From: Phycisphaerales bacterium
GTDB taxonomy: Bacteria; Planctomycetota; Phycisphaerae; Phycisphaerales; UBA5793
Assembly: GCA_020852515.1 (NCBI GenBank)
Contig: JADZAS010000011.1
Span: 216,696 to 280,695 of the forward strand
Length of the DNA stretch: 64,000 nucleotides
Reading direction: 5' to 3'
The position numbers were made by a program, and so were the translations under genes. Shown here one piece after another: positions 35,355 through 47,475 of this stretch. A model generated the notes under the pieces. That model made no database searches, was not told the DNA's origin, and worked only from the letters and a program-made list of their open reading frames with translations. Position 1 is the stretch's first letter, and each line of letters starts with the position of its first letter.

Positions 35355-37235
35355 TCAATCCAGCCGTTCGAGTTCCTCGGCAATCCGTTCATAGTATCGG
35401 CAACTGTCGGCCAGACCGCCCTCGCGGCTGCGAGCCAGCCACAAGCGGCGGTGTTCGTCGACGACGTCGCGGACCTGCCGCGCCAGATCGACGGCCGATG
35501 CGGCCGCACCCCGCCGCAGCAGGGCGCGGTCAATGGCCAGGCGGCACACCGCCAGAGTGTGTTCGAGTTCGGCGCGGATCTGTTCATCTTCGATGCGCGG
35601 CATCGATTCGCCCAGTTCGCGCCATCGCGCGCTTGCCGCCTGCCATGCTTCGACCGACCCGCCGAAGTGCGGCTCGACGGAAAGGCTTTCGTGCAGGTCG
35701 ACGAACATCGCGCTCGCGTTGAGAATGCGAGGAGCATGCGAACCATCGCGGAGCGGCGCATCGAGATCGCCCAGTGCATCGATCCACGGCCCGAGTTGGC
35801 CCATCGCATCATCCATGAGGTGCACCGACGCCGCCCGCGCATCGAACGCTTCGGCGGCGTCGGCATTCCACGCAACGGCCGCCCCATCCGCCAGCGCGTT
35901 CAGCGCGATGGGCCACTGCTGACGGTGGCCGTGATCGCCCCACTCGGTGATGAGAAACCCCGTTGCTCCGTGGGTAAGTCCGGCGCGTGCGGCGGCGATG
36001 AGGTTGCCGCGCCGCTCGGCGGTGCGTCCCGTGATGCTCCGCCACGCGCTCGTGCCGGGGCACATCCAGATTGCGCGATCGCCGTGCTTCGACTCACGAA
36101 TCGCGCGGCACCACCTGTCGAACGCCGCATCCGGTTCGTAGCCCCAGACCAGCGCAACCAGATCATCATCGAGGAGATCAAGCGCCGCCGGCTCGCGCAG
36201 CGCGATGTCTGCCCAGAACATCGGCTGCACGGGCGCATCCACATGCGGGGCGAGATGTCGCCTCGCGATCGCAGCAACCGCGTTCACATACTCTGCGTAG
36301 ATGGCCGCCCGGCCGCGCTGTGTTACAGCGTCTCGACTTCGGCCCGTGCCCACGTCAAACGTCTCGTCGCAGCCGATGTTCACGCGCGGGCAGCGAACGC
36401 ACGGCAGCAACTGACCCAGCAGATCGTCGACAAGCGCCAGCGACGCCGGGTCCGTCGGGCACAGGCTGAATGGACCCGAGCGCGGCACGCGCACTTGCCC
36501 GTTGTCAAACACCCATTCGCCGTGCGTCTCCGCGAGGTGGGCATAGCGCGGCAGCTCCAGCCAGCGCGTGAGATGACCGAAACAGTTCTGGTTCGCCGCG
36601 AGTTCGATGCCGCAGGCGGCGCAGAGGGCGCTGATCGACTGCAGTTGCGCCGCCGTGACCGGCGAGGCGTCGCGCCAGACCTCTTCGTGTCCGGCGTAAG
36701 CAAACGTGTGCTCCATGTAGAGTTGAAGGTGGTTGACCTTCAGCGCCGCGAGTTGCTGGACGAACTCGCGCAGCATCTCCATGGTGGGCACTCGATCGCG
36801 CGAAAGGTCGAGCATCACGCCGCGGATCCCGAACGAGGGCTCATCTTCGATGACCATCTCGCGGACCGTCCAGCCGAGGCGCGCGCAGCGCACGACCTGC
36901 CTGAGTGTGGCCAGGCCGTAGCGCGCTCCGCTCACACCCGGCGCCTCAATGCGCGCAAAGGATCGGCGTCCATTCCCAGGCCGGCCAATCTCCAGCCGAT
37001 ACGACTGGCCGCGAATGCTTCGCGGGTCGATACCGGCCTCCGTCACGCGCACGACCACATCCGCCTCGCGCGGCGAATCGACGAGGCTCCATCGCGCCGC
37101 GTCGCGCGCCTCCCGCACGTCGATCATCTCGCAGCCGGTCAGATGCAGCGCCAGCGCATCATCGCGCAGCGCCACCGGCCCGCCGGTGAGGCGCATGCGG
37201 CGAGGCGTCGGGATCAGCGGCAGAGGAGCGGTCAT
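35355..37235 (-). CDS. GH20 beta-N-acetylhexosaminidase
   Basis: The 626-residue protein has an N-terminal GH20b-type domain (about 1-125) and a TIM barrel with the catalytic Asp-Glu pair at 290-291 (NIGCDETFD), plus FGIRGVMLDLSRDRVPT. The C-terminal 200 residues are helical. It has no signal peptide, so it should act in the cytoplasm. Context suggests it removes terminal GlcNAc from GlcNAc-anhydroMurNAc, a job done by GH3 NagZ in other bacteria. Its ATG overlaps the symporter stop (ATGA, 37232-37235). Confidence 0.88.
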   Translation of the reverse strand: MTAPLPLIPTPRRMRLTGGPVALRDDALALHLTGCEMIDVREARDAARWSLVDSPREADVVVRVTEAGIDPRSIRGQSYRLEIGRPGNGRRSFARIEAPGVSGARYGLATLRQVVRCARLGWTVREMVIEDEPSFGIRGVMLDLSRDRVPTMEMLREFVQQLAALKVNHLQLYMEHTFAYAGHEEVWRDASPVTAAQLQSISALCAACGIELAANQNCFGHLTRWLELPRYAHLAETHGEWVFDNGQVRVPRSGPFSLCPTDPASLALVDDLLGQLLPCVRCPRVNIGCDETFDVGTGRSRDAVTQRGRAAIYAEYVNAVAAIARRHLAPHVDAPVQPMFWADIALREPAALDLLDDDLVALVWGYEPDAAFDRWCRAIRESKHGDRAIWMCPGTSAWRSITGRTAERRGNLIAAARAGLTHGATGFLITEWGDHGHRQQWPIALNALADGAAVAWNADAAEAFDARAASVHLMDDAMGQLGPWIDALGDLDAPLRDGSHAPRILNASAMFVDLHESLSVEPHFGGSVEAWQAASARWRELGESMPRIEDEQIRAELEHTLAVCRLAIDRALLRRGAAASAVDLARQVRDVVDEHRRLWLARSREGGLADSCRYYERIAEELERLD

Positions 37236-38848
37236 GTAGACGCTTTGCTGAGCGCAGCGTCCATGCCGGCTGTGCGCGGCGGGCCGATGAGACACACCGC
37301 CGTCGCCAGGGCCGTACAGTAGAGCAGCCGCCATGGATACGCCGGGCTGAGGTCGATGAGGTACTGTGGCTTGATGCTGTTGAACATGCCCGGCGTGAGG
37401 TAGATCGCCGTCGCCGTGCCCACGAACAGCGCCGCCAGCGCGCTGACGGCGTTGCCCTGCTTCGTGAAGATGGCGGTCAGAAAGACCGCCAGCAGTCCGG
37501 GGTAGGCGTAGGTCATGACTGACAGGGCGAAGTCGATGAGCGACTGGTCCGCCTTGTACTTCTGGTGCCAGACCATGCACAGGCCGGCAAACAGCGTCAG
37601 CACGACGCCCCAGCCAACCACCGCGAGGCGACCCACGAGCAGGTAGTGCCGCTCGCTCTGTTTTGGCGCGAGCCGCTTGTAGATGTCGTTCGTGAACGCC
37701 GAGGCCATGGCGTTGAGCGACGAGTTGATCGTCGAGAGACCGGCCGCGAACAGCCCGGCCATCATCAAGCCCGGCAGGCCCGCCGGCAGTTCGTTGAGTA
37801 TGAAACTGAGGAAGACCTTGCGGCTGTCGGCCACGCCGCTTTGCGGGCCGGCTGATCCCATCACGTCAGGCCGCTGGTAGAACACGTAGAGCAGCAGCCC
37901 GATGACCATGAACAGAAACGTCACCGGCAGGCCAACGAGAATGGCGCCGACCACGCTGCGGCTGCCCTTGATCGCCGAGCGGCACGTCAGCGTGCGCTGC
38001 GCGAGGTCGTGGTCCGTGCCGTACGCCGCCACGTTGAAGAGCGTGAAGCCGATCAGAGCGGTCCAGAGCGTGTACGGCGCGGAGAGGTCGAACGAGAGAT
38101 CGAGGATCGTGAGTTTCGACGCTTGCCCCGGCGCGGCGTGGCTGAGCACGTCGATCAGTTCGCCCGCGCCGACTGGGATGCGGCCCAGCAGCACCACCGC
38201 GGCAACGACGGCAGCGCCGACGAAGACCACTGTCTGGATGACGTCCGTCCAGATCACGCTCGCTACGCCGCCCACGAACGTGTAGCCGACGCCCGCGATC
38301 ATAAAGAGCATGATCGCCAGCCACACCTGCTGCGCTTCCTTGGCGGGTGTGATGTCCGTCTGGTCAAACAGGATCAGCGCCGCCGGGATCGCGGCGATGT
38401 AGACGCGCGAGCCGCTCGCCAGCACCCGGCCGAGCATGTACATGATGCTCGAGGCCATGCGTGTCTCAGGGCCGAAGCGGCTTTCGAGCAGTTCATAGAC
38501 GGTGCTGACGTTAAAGCGGTAGAAGACGGGGATGAAGAACGCGGCGACGAAGAGAGCCGCGAAGACTTGCCCGATGCTCGCTGAGAGATAGGTGAGGTTG
38601 CCGTCAAAGGCCTGCTGCGGCCCGCCGATGAACGTCGCCGCCGAGAGCGACGTCGCGAGCACGGAGATGGCGACGGCCCACGCGGGCAAATCGCGCCCGC
38701 CAAGGAAGTAATCGCTCGTGCTCGTCCGCTTGCGCAGCGAGACGAGCCAGCCGGTGACGACCAGCAGCATGGCGTAAGCCGCCAATACGATCCAGTCGAA
38801 TGGCGCCAGCCGGCTCGCAGCGGCAAGTTGGAGTGGCGGTGTGAGCAA
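37232..38848 (-). CDS. SSS-family symporter of the peptidoglycan-sugar operon
   Basis: This 538-residue symporter has about 13-14 hydrophobic segments. TSTSDYFLGGRDLPAWAV and SVLATSLSAATFIGGP match the TM1-2 sodium-site region of SGLT-like SSS proteins. It is first in an operon with GH20, anmK and murQ, so its likely cargo is a muropeptide sugar (anhydroMurNAc, MurNAc or GlcNAc-anhydroMurNAc). In enterobacteria this role is filled by AmpG or a PTS. The start is TTG at 38846-38848; no ATG fits before the first helix. Confidence 0.88.
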   Translation of the reverse strand: MLTPPLQLAAASRLAPFDWIVLAAYAMLLVVTGWLVSLRKRTSTSDYFLGGRDLPAWAVAISVLATSLSAATFIGGPQQAFDGNLTYLSASIGQVFAALFVAAFFIPVFYRFNVSTVYELLESRFGPETRMASSIMYMLGRVLASGSRVYIAAIPAALILFDQTDITPAKEAQQVWLAIMLFMIAGVGYTFVGGVASVIWTDVIQTVVFVGAAVVAAVVLLGRIPVGAGELIDVLSHAAPGQASKLTILDLSFDLSAPYTLWTALIGFTLFNVAAYGTDHDLAQRTLTCRSAIKGSRSVVGAILVGLPVTFLFMVIGLLLYVFYQRPDVMGSAGPQSGVADSRKVFLSFILNELPAGLPGLMMAGLFAAGLSTINSSLNAMASAFTNDIYKRLAPKQSERHYLLVGRLAVVGWGVVLTLFAGLCMVWHQKYKADQSLIDFALSVMTYAYPGLLAVFLTAIFTKQGNAVSALAALFVGTATAIYLTPGMFNSIKPQYLIDLSPAYPWRLLYCTALATAVCLIGPPRTAGMDAALSKAST

Positions 38849-38999
38849 GGGGGCGTTCGCCTCTGCGTCGGGAGTGTGCTGAACGCGCTAAGGATCGGCA
38901 TCCCCGGCAAAAACCGGCCAAAAACAAACAGCGCCCCAGACTTTCGTCCAAGGCGCTGCGAAGGAGAGAGAGACTTGTGAAAGCCCGATCGGGTCGAAC

Positions 39000-41323
<2,324 letters not shown>

Positions 41324-41326
41324 GTC

Positions 41327-42913
41327 TCAATCAAGCACGACGCGATTGCTGGCGCTGCACGTGGAGCCGTCAATCGCCTGCACCGAGATGCCGCACGCCT
41401 GGGCCGGCAATGGGCGCGAGAACGCGACGCGACCCTGCGCATCGGCGCGGGTGACGAGCGGCGCGCCGGGCGCGTAGGGCGGCCGGATGTCGACGACGAG
41501 CCCCTGGCACGGACCCGGCGGCAGCGTGAACGAACCCGCGCGGAAGCCGGCGACCAGCGCGACGAGGCCGTGCGGCGTGGCGCCGCTTACGGTAAGCTGC
41601 ATCGGCCCCGGGCACGATCCGGCAACGGTGATCATCGGGCCGGCGCTGGATCGCTCGTAGATGTACGCCGATCCCGAACCGTCGCCGCCGTCGTCATCAT
41701 TTGGCGAGCCGACAAGTGCCCTGTCGCCGCTCACACCGACGCTCTGGCCGAACCAGTCGCCCGTGGAGCCGTCATCTGCGAGCAGCTTCTGCTGTTGCGA
41801 CCAGATTCCGCCGTCGTTGATGAACGCGTACGCGGAACCCGAGTTGCTCCCGAGATCGCCATTCCAGTACGCGCCCACGAGTGCGGTGCGATCGTCGATG
41901 GCGACGGCGATGCCGAACTGGTCGATGGCGCTGCCGTCGTCGGCGAGGAGTTTGGCCTGCTCGCTCCACGCGCCGCCCGAGTAGGCGAAGACGTACGCAG
42001 CGCCGGCGTTGGAGCCGCGATCGTCATCGCTGGGCGCGCCGATGATGATGGATGTGCCGCTGGTCGCCACGCTCGTACCGAAATAATCGCCCTCCTCGGC
42101 GCCGCCGCTGAGCAGTTTGGCCAGTTGCGTGAACGACTGACCGCCGGCAAGGCCGAAGACGTACGCCGAGCCGGTGCCGTAGCCGAAGTCGCCGTCCTGC
42201 GGCGAGCCGATAACGATCCAGTCGCCGGTGTAGCCCACGCTCGTGCCGAAGAGGTCGTAGGCTTGACCGTCGTCGGCGATGAGGCGCTGGGTCATGAGCC
42301 ACTGCCCGCCGCCATCGCGCTTGTAGACGTACACCGAGCCGGACTGGTAGTCGCGGCCGGTGTCCTGCGGGCAGCCGACGAGGATGGTGTCGCCGGCGAC
42401 GGCGATGCTGTGGCCGAAGCGGTCGTCCTGCTCGCCGTCGGGCGCGATGAGTCGAGCCTCCTGCGTCCACTGGCCGTTGACGTCGCGCCGGAAGACGTAC
42501 GCAGCGCCCGCGGCCCACTGCTGCCCCACCGCAAAGACCGACCCGACCGCGGCGACGTCGCCGTCTATCGCCACCGAGTAGCCGAACCAGTCGTATGGCT
42601 CGCCGTCGGCGGCGAAGAGTCGTGCGGTCTCGCTCCAGCTGCCGCCAGGCTCGCGTCGGAGGACGTACGCAGCGCCGGTGTTGTCGATTCGGCCGTTGGC
42701 CGTGATGGCGCCGACCACGACCGTGTCGCCGTCGAGCGCTACGGCCTGGCCGAACGCATCATCCGCGCCGGGGTTACCTGCCCGCAGCTTGGCCGACTGC
42801 GACCACGTCTGTCCCGGCGCCGGTGAGCCCAGGGCGAACACGGCCAGAACCAGCAGCGCCGCCGTCCACCCGAGCTGGGGGCTGCCACCCCGCGAATGCG
42901 CCTGCCTGTCCAT
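41327..42913 (-). CDS. Secreted seven-bladed FG-GAP propeller with C-terminal cysteine module
   Basis: The 528-residue protein has a signal peptide (WTAALLVLAVFALGSPAPG) and GGGGGAG before the ATG. Seven repeats of about 55 residues follow, each with the pattern (A/Q)(K/R)L...D.FG..VA..GD...VG......G.AYV. Seven copies suggest a closed beta propeller. The last 100 residues are the shared module: SCPG, PPGPCQG, QACG and final STCSASN. It is probably extracellular or periplasmic. The ligand is unknown. Its stop is 4 bases from the obg stop (convergent). Confidence 0.85.
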   Translation of the reverse strand: MDRQAHSRGGSPQLGWTAALLVLAVFALGSPAPGQTWSQSAKLRAGNPGADDAFGQAVALDGDTVVVGAITANGRIDNTGAAYVLRREPGGSWSETARLFAADGEPYDWFGYSVAIDGDVAAVGSVFAVGQQWAAGAAYVFRRDVNGQWTQEARLIAPDGEQDDRFGHSIAVAGDTILVGCPQDTGRDYQSGSVYVYKRDGGGQWLMTQRLIADDGQAYDLFGTSVGYTGDWIVIGSPQDGDFGYGTGSAYVFGLAGGQSFTQLAKLLSGGAEEGDYFGTSVATSGTSIIIGAPSDDDRGSNAGAAYVFAYSGGAWSEQAKLLADDGSAIDQFGIAVAIDDRTALVGAYWNGDLGSNSGSAYAFINDGGIWSQQQKLLADDGSTGDWFGQSVGVSGDRALVGSPNDDDGGDGSGSAYIYERSSAGPMITVAGSCPGPMQLTVSGATPHGLVALVAGFRAGSFTLPPGPCQGLVVDIRPPYAPGAPLVTRADAQGRVAFSRPLPAQACGISVQAIDGSTCSASNRVVLD

Positions 42914-43136
42914 GGTCAATCTCCCCCGTTTGCGCCACGTTTTTGCTCGTACTTGAACCACTCCCGCCATCCCGAGATTCCCTTCCGATACCCGAAAGTT
43001 GCCCCGAAACGTCGCGTTCGCAGTACTTTATCCGCGCTTCCGCGGCGAATGGGCAGACACTATGTGTGTGGGGAGCGGGCAGCGGCGATATGGATGCCGA
43101 CCGCCGCGCCGCCAAGGCCCCGGGCAGCGAGTAAAC

Positions 43137-43388
43137 ATGACCGCAACACGAACCAGAAGCGACGAAGAAATCCTCGACGAACTGACGCGCGAGATGAAAT
43201 GGGATCCGCGGATCGACCAGGCGCCGATCGAGGTCGTCATCGCCGACGGCGTCGTGACGTTGTCGGGCGTGGTGGACAGCGCCGCCCGCCGCCTGGCCGC
43301 CTTCGACACCGCCTCGCGCGTCAAGGGCGTGCGCGGCGTGATCGACAACGTCGAAATCCGCGTCCTGCCCCAGCTCCGACGGCCGTAG
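43137..43388 (+). CDS. BON-domain protein
   Basis: The 83-residue protein is a single BON domain: EILDELTREMKWDPRID, IEVVIADGVVTLSGVVDSAA, and VKGVRGVIDNVEIRV. BON domains bind phospholipid or other membrane components and are common in envelope-stress proteins. There is no signal peptide from this ATG. An in-frame upstream start exists but adds residues with no domain. It probably acts alone; its promoter region is shared with the divergent propeller gene. Confidence 0.85.
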   Translation: MTATRTRSDEEILDELTREMKWDPRIDQAPIEVVIADGVVTLSGVVDSAARRLAAFDTASRVKGVRGVIDNVEIRVLPQLRRP

Positions 43389-43432
43389 ACCATCAGGCAC
43401 ATTCCGCGCGCGATCCGGCTCAGCGTCGTCTC

Positions 43433-44143
43433 TCACACCTCCGCGACACCTTCGCGGATGGCAAAGCGGACCAGTTCCGCCGTGGTGTGCAGGTCGAGTT
43501 TGGACATGATGCGCTCGCGGTGGCCGTCGACCGTCTTGGGGCTGCGCGACATGGATTTGGCGATCTCCAGTCGCGTCAGGCCGCGGCCGATGAGGCGCAG
43601 GACCTCCTGCTCGCGATTGCTCAGAATGTCGAGTTTGGATTTCGGCGCCGACGCGACGCGCGTGACCGTGCTCGGCCGCGCCTGGAGCATGCTCGGCGGC
43701 GCCATGCCCGCCCGACTGCCGTGCGCCGGTCGGCAGCGCTCGGCGACCTTGGGCCCGAAGACGAATTCGCCGCGCGCCACCCTGCGGATGCCCTGGATGA
43801 TTTCGCTCGTGTCATCGCTCTTGCAGAAATAACCGGACACGCCGGCCTTGAAGGCGGCGCTGATGTAATGATCGCGCACGTAGGCGCTGAGCACGACCAC
43901 GCGCGTCTCGGGGAAGCGAGTGCGAATGTCGGCGGCCGCTTCGAAAGGATCAGGCCCGGGCATCTCGATGTCGAGCAGTACGATCTGCGGCCGCAGGCGC
44001 TCGACTTCGTTGATGAGCCGCTCGGCGCTGGGCAGCCGGCCGACGCAGACCAGCCCGGGCTCGAGCGCGAACTTGGCCTTCAGGCCGTCCACGAGAAACG
44101 CGTGATCATCGACGCAGAGGATGTGAATGGTTCGAGGTGTCAC
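43433..44143 (-). CDS. NarL/FixJ-type response regulator
   Basis: The 236-residue protein has a receiver domain with acidic pocket D12-D13, phosphoacceptor D58 (LLDIEMPG) and conserved Lys at about 108. A linker of about 40 residues precedes a LuxR-type HTH (LSNREQEVLRLIGRGLT, then SPKTVDGHRERIMSKL). Its GTG start overlaps the stop of the kinase gene (GTGA, 44140-44143), so the kinase is its likely partner. Target genes are unknown. Confidence 0.93.
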   Translation of the reverse strand: MTPRTIHILCVDDHAFLVDGLKAKFALEPGLVCVGRLPSAERLINEVERLRPQIVLLDIEMPGPDPFEAAADIRTRFPETRVVVLSAYVRDHYISAAFKAGVSGYFCKSDDTSEIIQGIRRVARGEFVFGPKVAERCRPAHGSRAGMAPPSMLQARPSTVTRVASAPKSKLDILSNREQEVLRLIGRGLTRLEIAKSMSRSPKTVDGHRERIMSKLDLHTTAELVRFAIREGVAEV

Positions 44144-46575
44144 GTGAGTGCTCCTTCGTAGGCGTCGATGGCGTCGCGCAACACGCTGCGCACCTGCTCA
44201 AAATCGTCCGCCTGTGTGATGTGAAAGACGTCCAGTTGTTCCCATGCCTCGGGCGCCGGGCCGCAGACGACAATCTGCCGTGGAGATGAACCGCTCAGCA
44301 GCCGGCTCGCTTCGGCGAGGGTGCTGTCGTTTGGCTCGATGACCCACAGCACCGCGTCGCCCGGCTCGCCCGGCTGCACTTCAAATCCGTCCGCTTCGAG
44401 CATGGTCCAGACAAGCGTCGCCAGCCGAGGCTCGCTCAGTGCCACACGCGCTGTGCGCGGCCGGACGCCGTCGCCGACGACGGGTCGCGCAAGGGGCACA
44501 TCCAGACCGATGACCGTGCCGCGCCCGGGTTGCGATTCGAGGAAGACCTTGCCGCCTGCCGATTGGGCGACGCCGCGCACGAGCGACAATCCCATCCCCG
44601 TGCCCAGCCCGCGCGACTTGGTCGTGAAGAACGGATCGAACGCCCGGCGCTGCACTTCGGGCGTCATGCCCCGGCCGTTGTCGCGCACTCGAATCTGCAC
44701 GTCCGAGCCTTCCGGGCCGAGCCGCGCCGAGAACGTCACGATGCCCCCGGGTGAGATCGCCTCGCCCGCGTTCACGAGCAGATTGAGCACCGCCTGGGTG
44801 AGCCGGTGCGGCGCCACGGCCAACGGCGGCAGATCGGGCTCGATCTCGCTCTCAAATCGCGCGTGGCGCGGCAGCGCCTTGTGGAAGAGCACGCCGACCT
44901 GGTCCCACCAATGCGCGAGGTCCGTCGTGGCCTGCGATGCCTCGCCGTCTTCCGGATCGAGCGCGAGCAGGTGGAGTCCGTCGCTCAACTGCTGCAGGTA
45001 GTCGCACAGCCGCCGGACGATGGCGAGTTCTTCGCGCGCTTCGCCGGGCAGGTCGAGCGACTCGGCCGCATCGAGCCGGCAGCGCATCGGCAACAGCACG
45101 TTGTTCATGTCGTGGCCGAGGCCGGCGGCGAGCGTGCCGATTGAGGCAAGCCGGTCCGCCTGACGCAACTGCTCGTGCGACTGGAGCAATTCTTCAGTGC
45201 GCTCCTTGATGAGGCCCTCGAGGTTCGCGCGGTGCTGATTGAGTTCCTGTTCCACGCGGCGCTGGTCGGTGATGTCCACGCCTATGCCGGCCACGCCGAA
45301 CGGGCATCGCTTGCCGTCGCAGATCATCGAATTGTTCCACGCCACCAGCCGGCGCCGGCCGCTGCGCGTCATGATCGCGTTCTCGAAGTGCGGCGGAATC
45401 GATCCGGTGGCGATCGCATCGCGGAAAATCGCAAACGTGCGCTCCCGATCCTCTTCCGGGATGACGGTTTCAAACCAGTTGCGTCCGATGATTTCTTCAC
45501 GCTGCCACTTGGTGAGACTCAGGAAGTAGTCGTTGCAATAGGTGACGGCGCCGTCGGTGTCGAGAATCACGCTGATCAACTGGATCCGGCCGAGCATGTC
45601 GCGAAAGCGGCGCTCGGATTCAGCCAGGGCGTCCTGCATTCTCTTGCGCTGAATCGCGGGCCCAAGCGGCGCCATCGCCGCCGAGACGAGTTTCAGGCGG
45701 CGCTCGTCCTCGCTGCTGCGTTCGCGCATGTAGAACACCACGACGGCGACGACTTCGCTTTCCGCGAGAATGGGAAGCCCGACGCCGCTGCGCAAGCCTG
45801 CCTCATGCGCGACTGCCGCGCGGCCGAATCGGCGGGTCTCGGAAAGGTCGTCGAGCCACTCGTATCGACCAGTCTGCCAGACTCGGCCCGGCAGCCCGTC
45901 GCCCCGGCCGAAGCGCATGCCGCTACTGGCTTTGACAAAACGGTCGAGATTCTGGCCATCGCGGTGGGCAACGGAGGCCTCGATGACGAGTTGTCCGTCG
46001 GCGTCCGGCACCCACGCTTCGCCGCAGTCCCACCCCGTCACTTCGCAGACGCGCTGCAGCGTCATGAGCAGCGCGGAGTTCAGATCCGTCGCTTCGCCCA
46101 GCGCCAGGCTCAGTTCCTGGATCAGCCGAAGTTCCGCCTCCGCCCGGTGCCGCTCGGAAACATCGTGAATGATGCCGGTGAAGAGCGGAAACTCCTCGCC
46201 GGGCACATCGACGCGCGACACCGAAATCTCAATGGGGAACACGGACCCGTCGCGCCGCGCCGCCTCGAAAGCGCGCGTCCTGCCGAGAATGCCGGTCACC
46301 CCGGTTTGCCGGTACCGGGCCAGATAGCCGTCGTGGGCGCTGCGATGCGGCTCGGGCATCAGCACACTCACATTGCGCCCGACCAGTTCATCGGGCTTGT
46401 ACCCGAACACGCGCTCGATCGACTTGCTGACCGACACAATCGCGCCGCGCGAATCGATCGTGATGATCGGATCGAGCGTGGAGTCCAGCACCGCTTCCAG
46501 GCGGGCCAGCAGTTCGCGTTCAGTCATGGATCGGCTGGAATTCGGGCTCGGAGTGTGCGGCGCCTGGGTGGGCAT
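44140..46575 (-). CDS. PAS-GAF-PAS histidine kinase with degenerate receiver tail
   Basis: The 811-residue kinase has no transmembrane segments and is probably cytoplasmic. Domains in order: PAS (about 20-140, FixL-like, FGYKPDELVGRNVSVLMPEP), GAF (about 150-320), PAS (about 330-460), HisKA with phosphoacceptor His in GLGHDMNN, and HATPase (NLLVNAGEA; DNGRGM; GTGMGLSLV). The last 75 residues look like a receiver fold, but the phosphoacceptor strand reads AVLWVIEPND without the Asp. The ATG at 46575 is divergent from the hydrolase gene, 42 bases apart. Confidence 0.9.
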   Translation of the reverse strand: MPTQAPHTPSPNSSRSMTERELLARLEAVLDSTLDPIITIDSRGAIVSVSKSIERVFGYKPDELVGRNVSVLMPEPHRSAHDGYLARYRQTGVTGILGRTRAFEAARRDGSVFPIEISVSRVDVPGEEFPLFTGIIHDVSERHRAEAELRLIQELSLALGEATDLNSALLMTLQRVCEVTGWDCGEAWVPDADGQLVIEASVAHRDGQNLDRFVKASSGMRFGRGDGLPGRVWQTGRYEWLDDLSETRRFGRAAVAHEAGLRSGVGLPILAESEVVAVVVFYMRERSSEDERRLKLVSAAMAPLGPAIQRKRMQDALAESERRFRDMLGRIQLISVILDTDGAVTYCNDYFLSLTKWQREEIIGRNWFETVIPEEDRERTFAIFRDAIATGSIPPHFENAIMTRSGRRRLVAWNNSMICDGKRCPFGVAGIGVDITDQRRVEQELNQHRANLEGLIKERTEELLQSHEQLRQADRLASIGTLAAGLGHDMNNVLLPMRCRLDAAESLDLPGEAREELAIVRRLCDYLQQLSDGLHLLALDPEDGEASQATTDLAHWWDQVGVLFHKALPRHARFESEIEPDLPPLAVAPHRLTQAVLNLLVNAGEAISPGGIVTFSARLGPEGSDVQIRVRDNGRGMTPEVQRRAFDPFFTTKSRGLGTGMGLSLVRGVAQSAGGKVFLESQPGRGTVIGLDVPLARPVVGDGVRPRTARVALSEPRLATLVWTMLEADGFEVQPGEPGDAVLWVIEPNDSTLAEASRLLSGSSPRQIVVCGPAPEAWEQLDVFHITQADDFEQVRSVLRDAIDAYEGALT

Positions 46576-46617
46576 GGTGCTCGTGGCCTGCCTTGCGTGG
46601 AGGAACAACAATCGCCT

Positions 46618-47460
46618 ATGAACAAAACACGTGCCGCTCTCGTCGCCGGACTGCTCCTGACGCCCCCAATCACGGCTGTGCTCGGGAAAACCGCCCCGGG
46701 AATTCCGCCGGGTGCGGATAATGCGACGCAAGCCCTCGTCGACTCTCCCAGACATGGCGAATGGGCGGGGGTGAAGATTCCCGATTCTGAGACAACGCTC
46801 AAAACCTGGGTCGCCTACCCCGAGCGGTCCGACCACGCGCCGGTGGTCATCGTCATCCACGAGATCTTCGGCATGACCGACTGGGTGCGGGCCGTGGCCG
46901 ACGGACTCGCGGCCGAGGGCTTCATCGCCGTCGCTCCCGATCTGCTCTCCGGAATGGGACCGGACGGCGGCGGCACCGAGTCGTTCCAAGGCGATGCGGT
47001 GCGCGAAGCCATCCGCAAGATCACCGATGATGAACTGACCACGCGACTCAACGCGGTCCGCGACTACGCCCTCTCGCTGCCCTCCGCGGCGGATACGTCG
47101 GCGTGCATCGGCTTCTGCTGGGGCGGGACGAGCACCTTCACCTACGCCACGCGCCAGCCGGCGCTGGATGCGGCGATCGTCTACTACGGCACAGCGCCCG
47201 GTCAGGAGGCGATGGCCAGCATCGAGTGCCCCGTGCTCGGCCTCTACGGCGGCGATGACAACCGCGTCACCTCAACCGTCGAGCCGACCGCCAAGGCAAT
47301 GCGTGAACTCGATAAGACGTACACCCATCACGTCTATGAAGGCGCCGGCCACGGCTTCCTCCGCCAGCAAACCGGCCGCGATGGCGCCAACGCCAAAGCC
47401 GCCGAAAGCGCTTGGAAGGAAACGCTGACGTTCCTTGGCGAGCGCCTGGAGAAGAAATAG
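46618..47460 (+). CDS. Exported dienelactone hydrolase family protein
   Basis: The 280-residue alpha/beta hydrolase has a signal-like N-terminus (AALVAGLLLTPPITAVLG). The catalytic triad is Cys167 in GFCWGG, Asp in GGDDNRV and His in GAGHGFL, as in dienelactone hydrolases. HEIFGMTDWVRAVADGLA is the conserved oxyanion/Glu region. The substrate is unknown; many homologues act on esters or lactones. The start is ATG 46618 with GGAGG upstream; in-frame sequence further upstream is antisense to the kinase and not coding. Confidence 0.9.
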   Translation: MNKTRAALVAGLLLTPPITAVLGKTAPGIPPGADNATQALVDSPRHGEWAGVKIPDSETTLKTWVAYPERSDHAPVVIVIHEIFGMTDWVRAVADGLAAEGFIAVAPDLLSGMGPDGGGTESFQGDAVREAIRKITDDELTTRLNAVRDYALSLPSAADTSACIGFCWGGTSTFTYATRQPALDAAIVYYGTAPGQEAMASIECPVLGLYGGDDNRVTSTVEPTAKAMRELDKTYTHHVYEGAGHGFLRQQTGRDGANAKAAESAWKETLTFLGERLEKK

Positions 47461-47475
47461 CGCGGCGATTTGGGC

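Noticed and set aside
38885..38935. Terminator between the sigma factor and the symporter operon
   Set aside because: The AAAAACCGGCC region can only form a weak stem and the T run does not directly follow it.
45175..46617. Long N-terminal extension of the dienelactone hydrolase frame
   Set aside because: It is antisense to the histidine kinase. The signal peptide and GGAGG site place the start at 46618.
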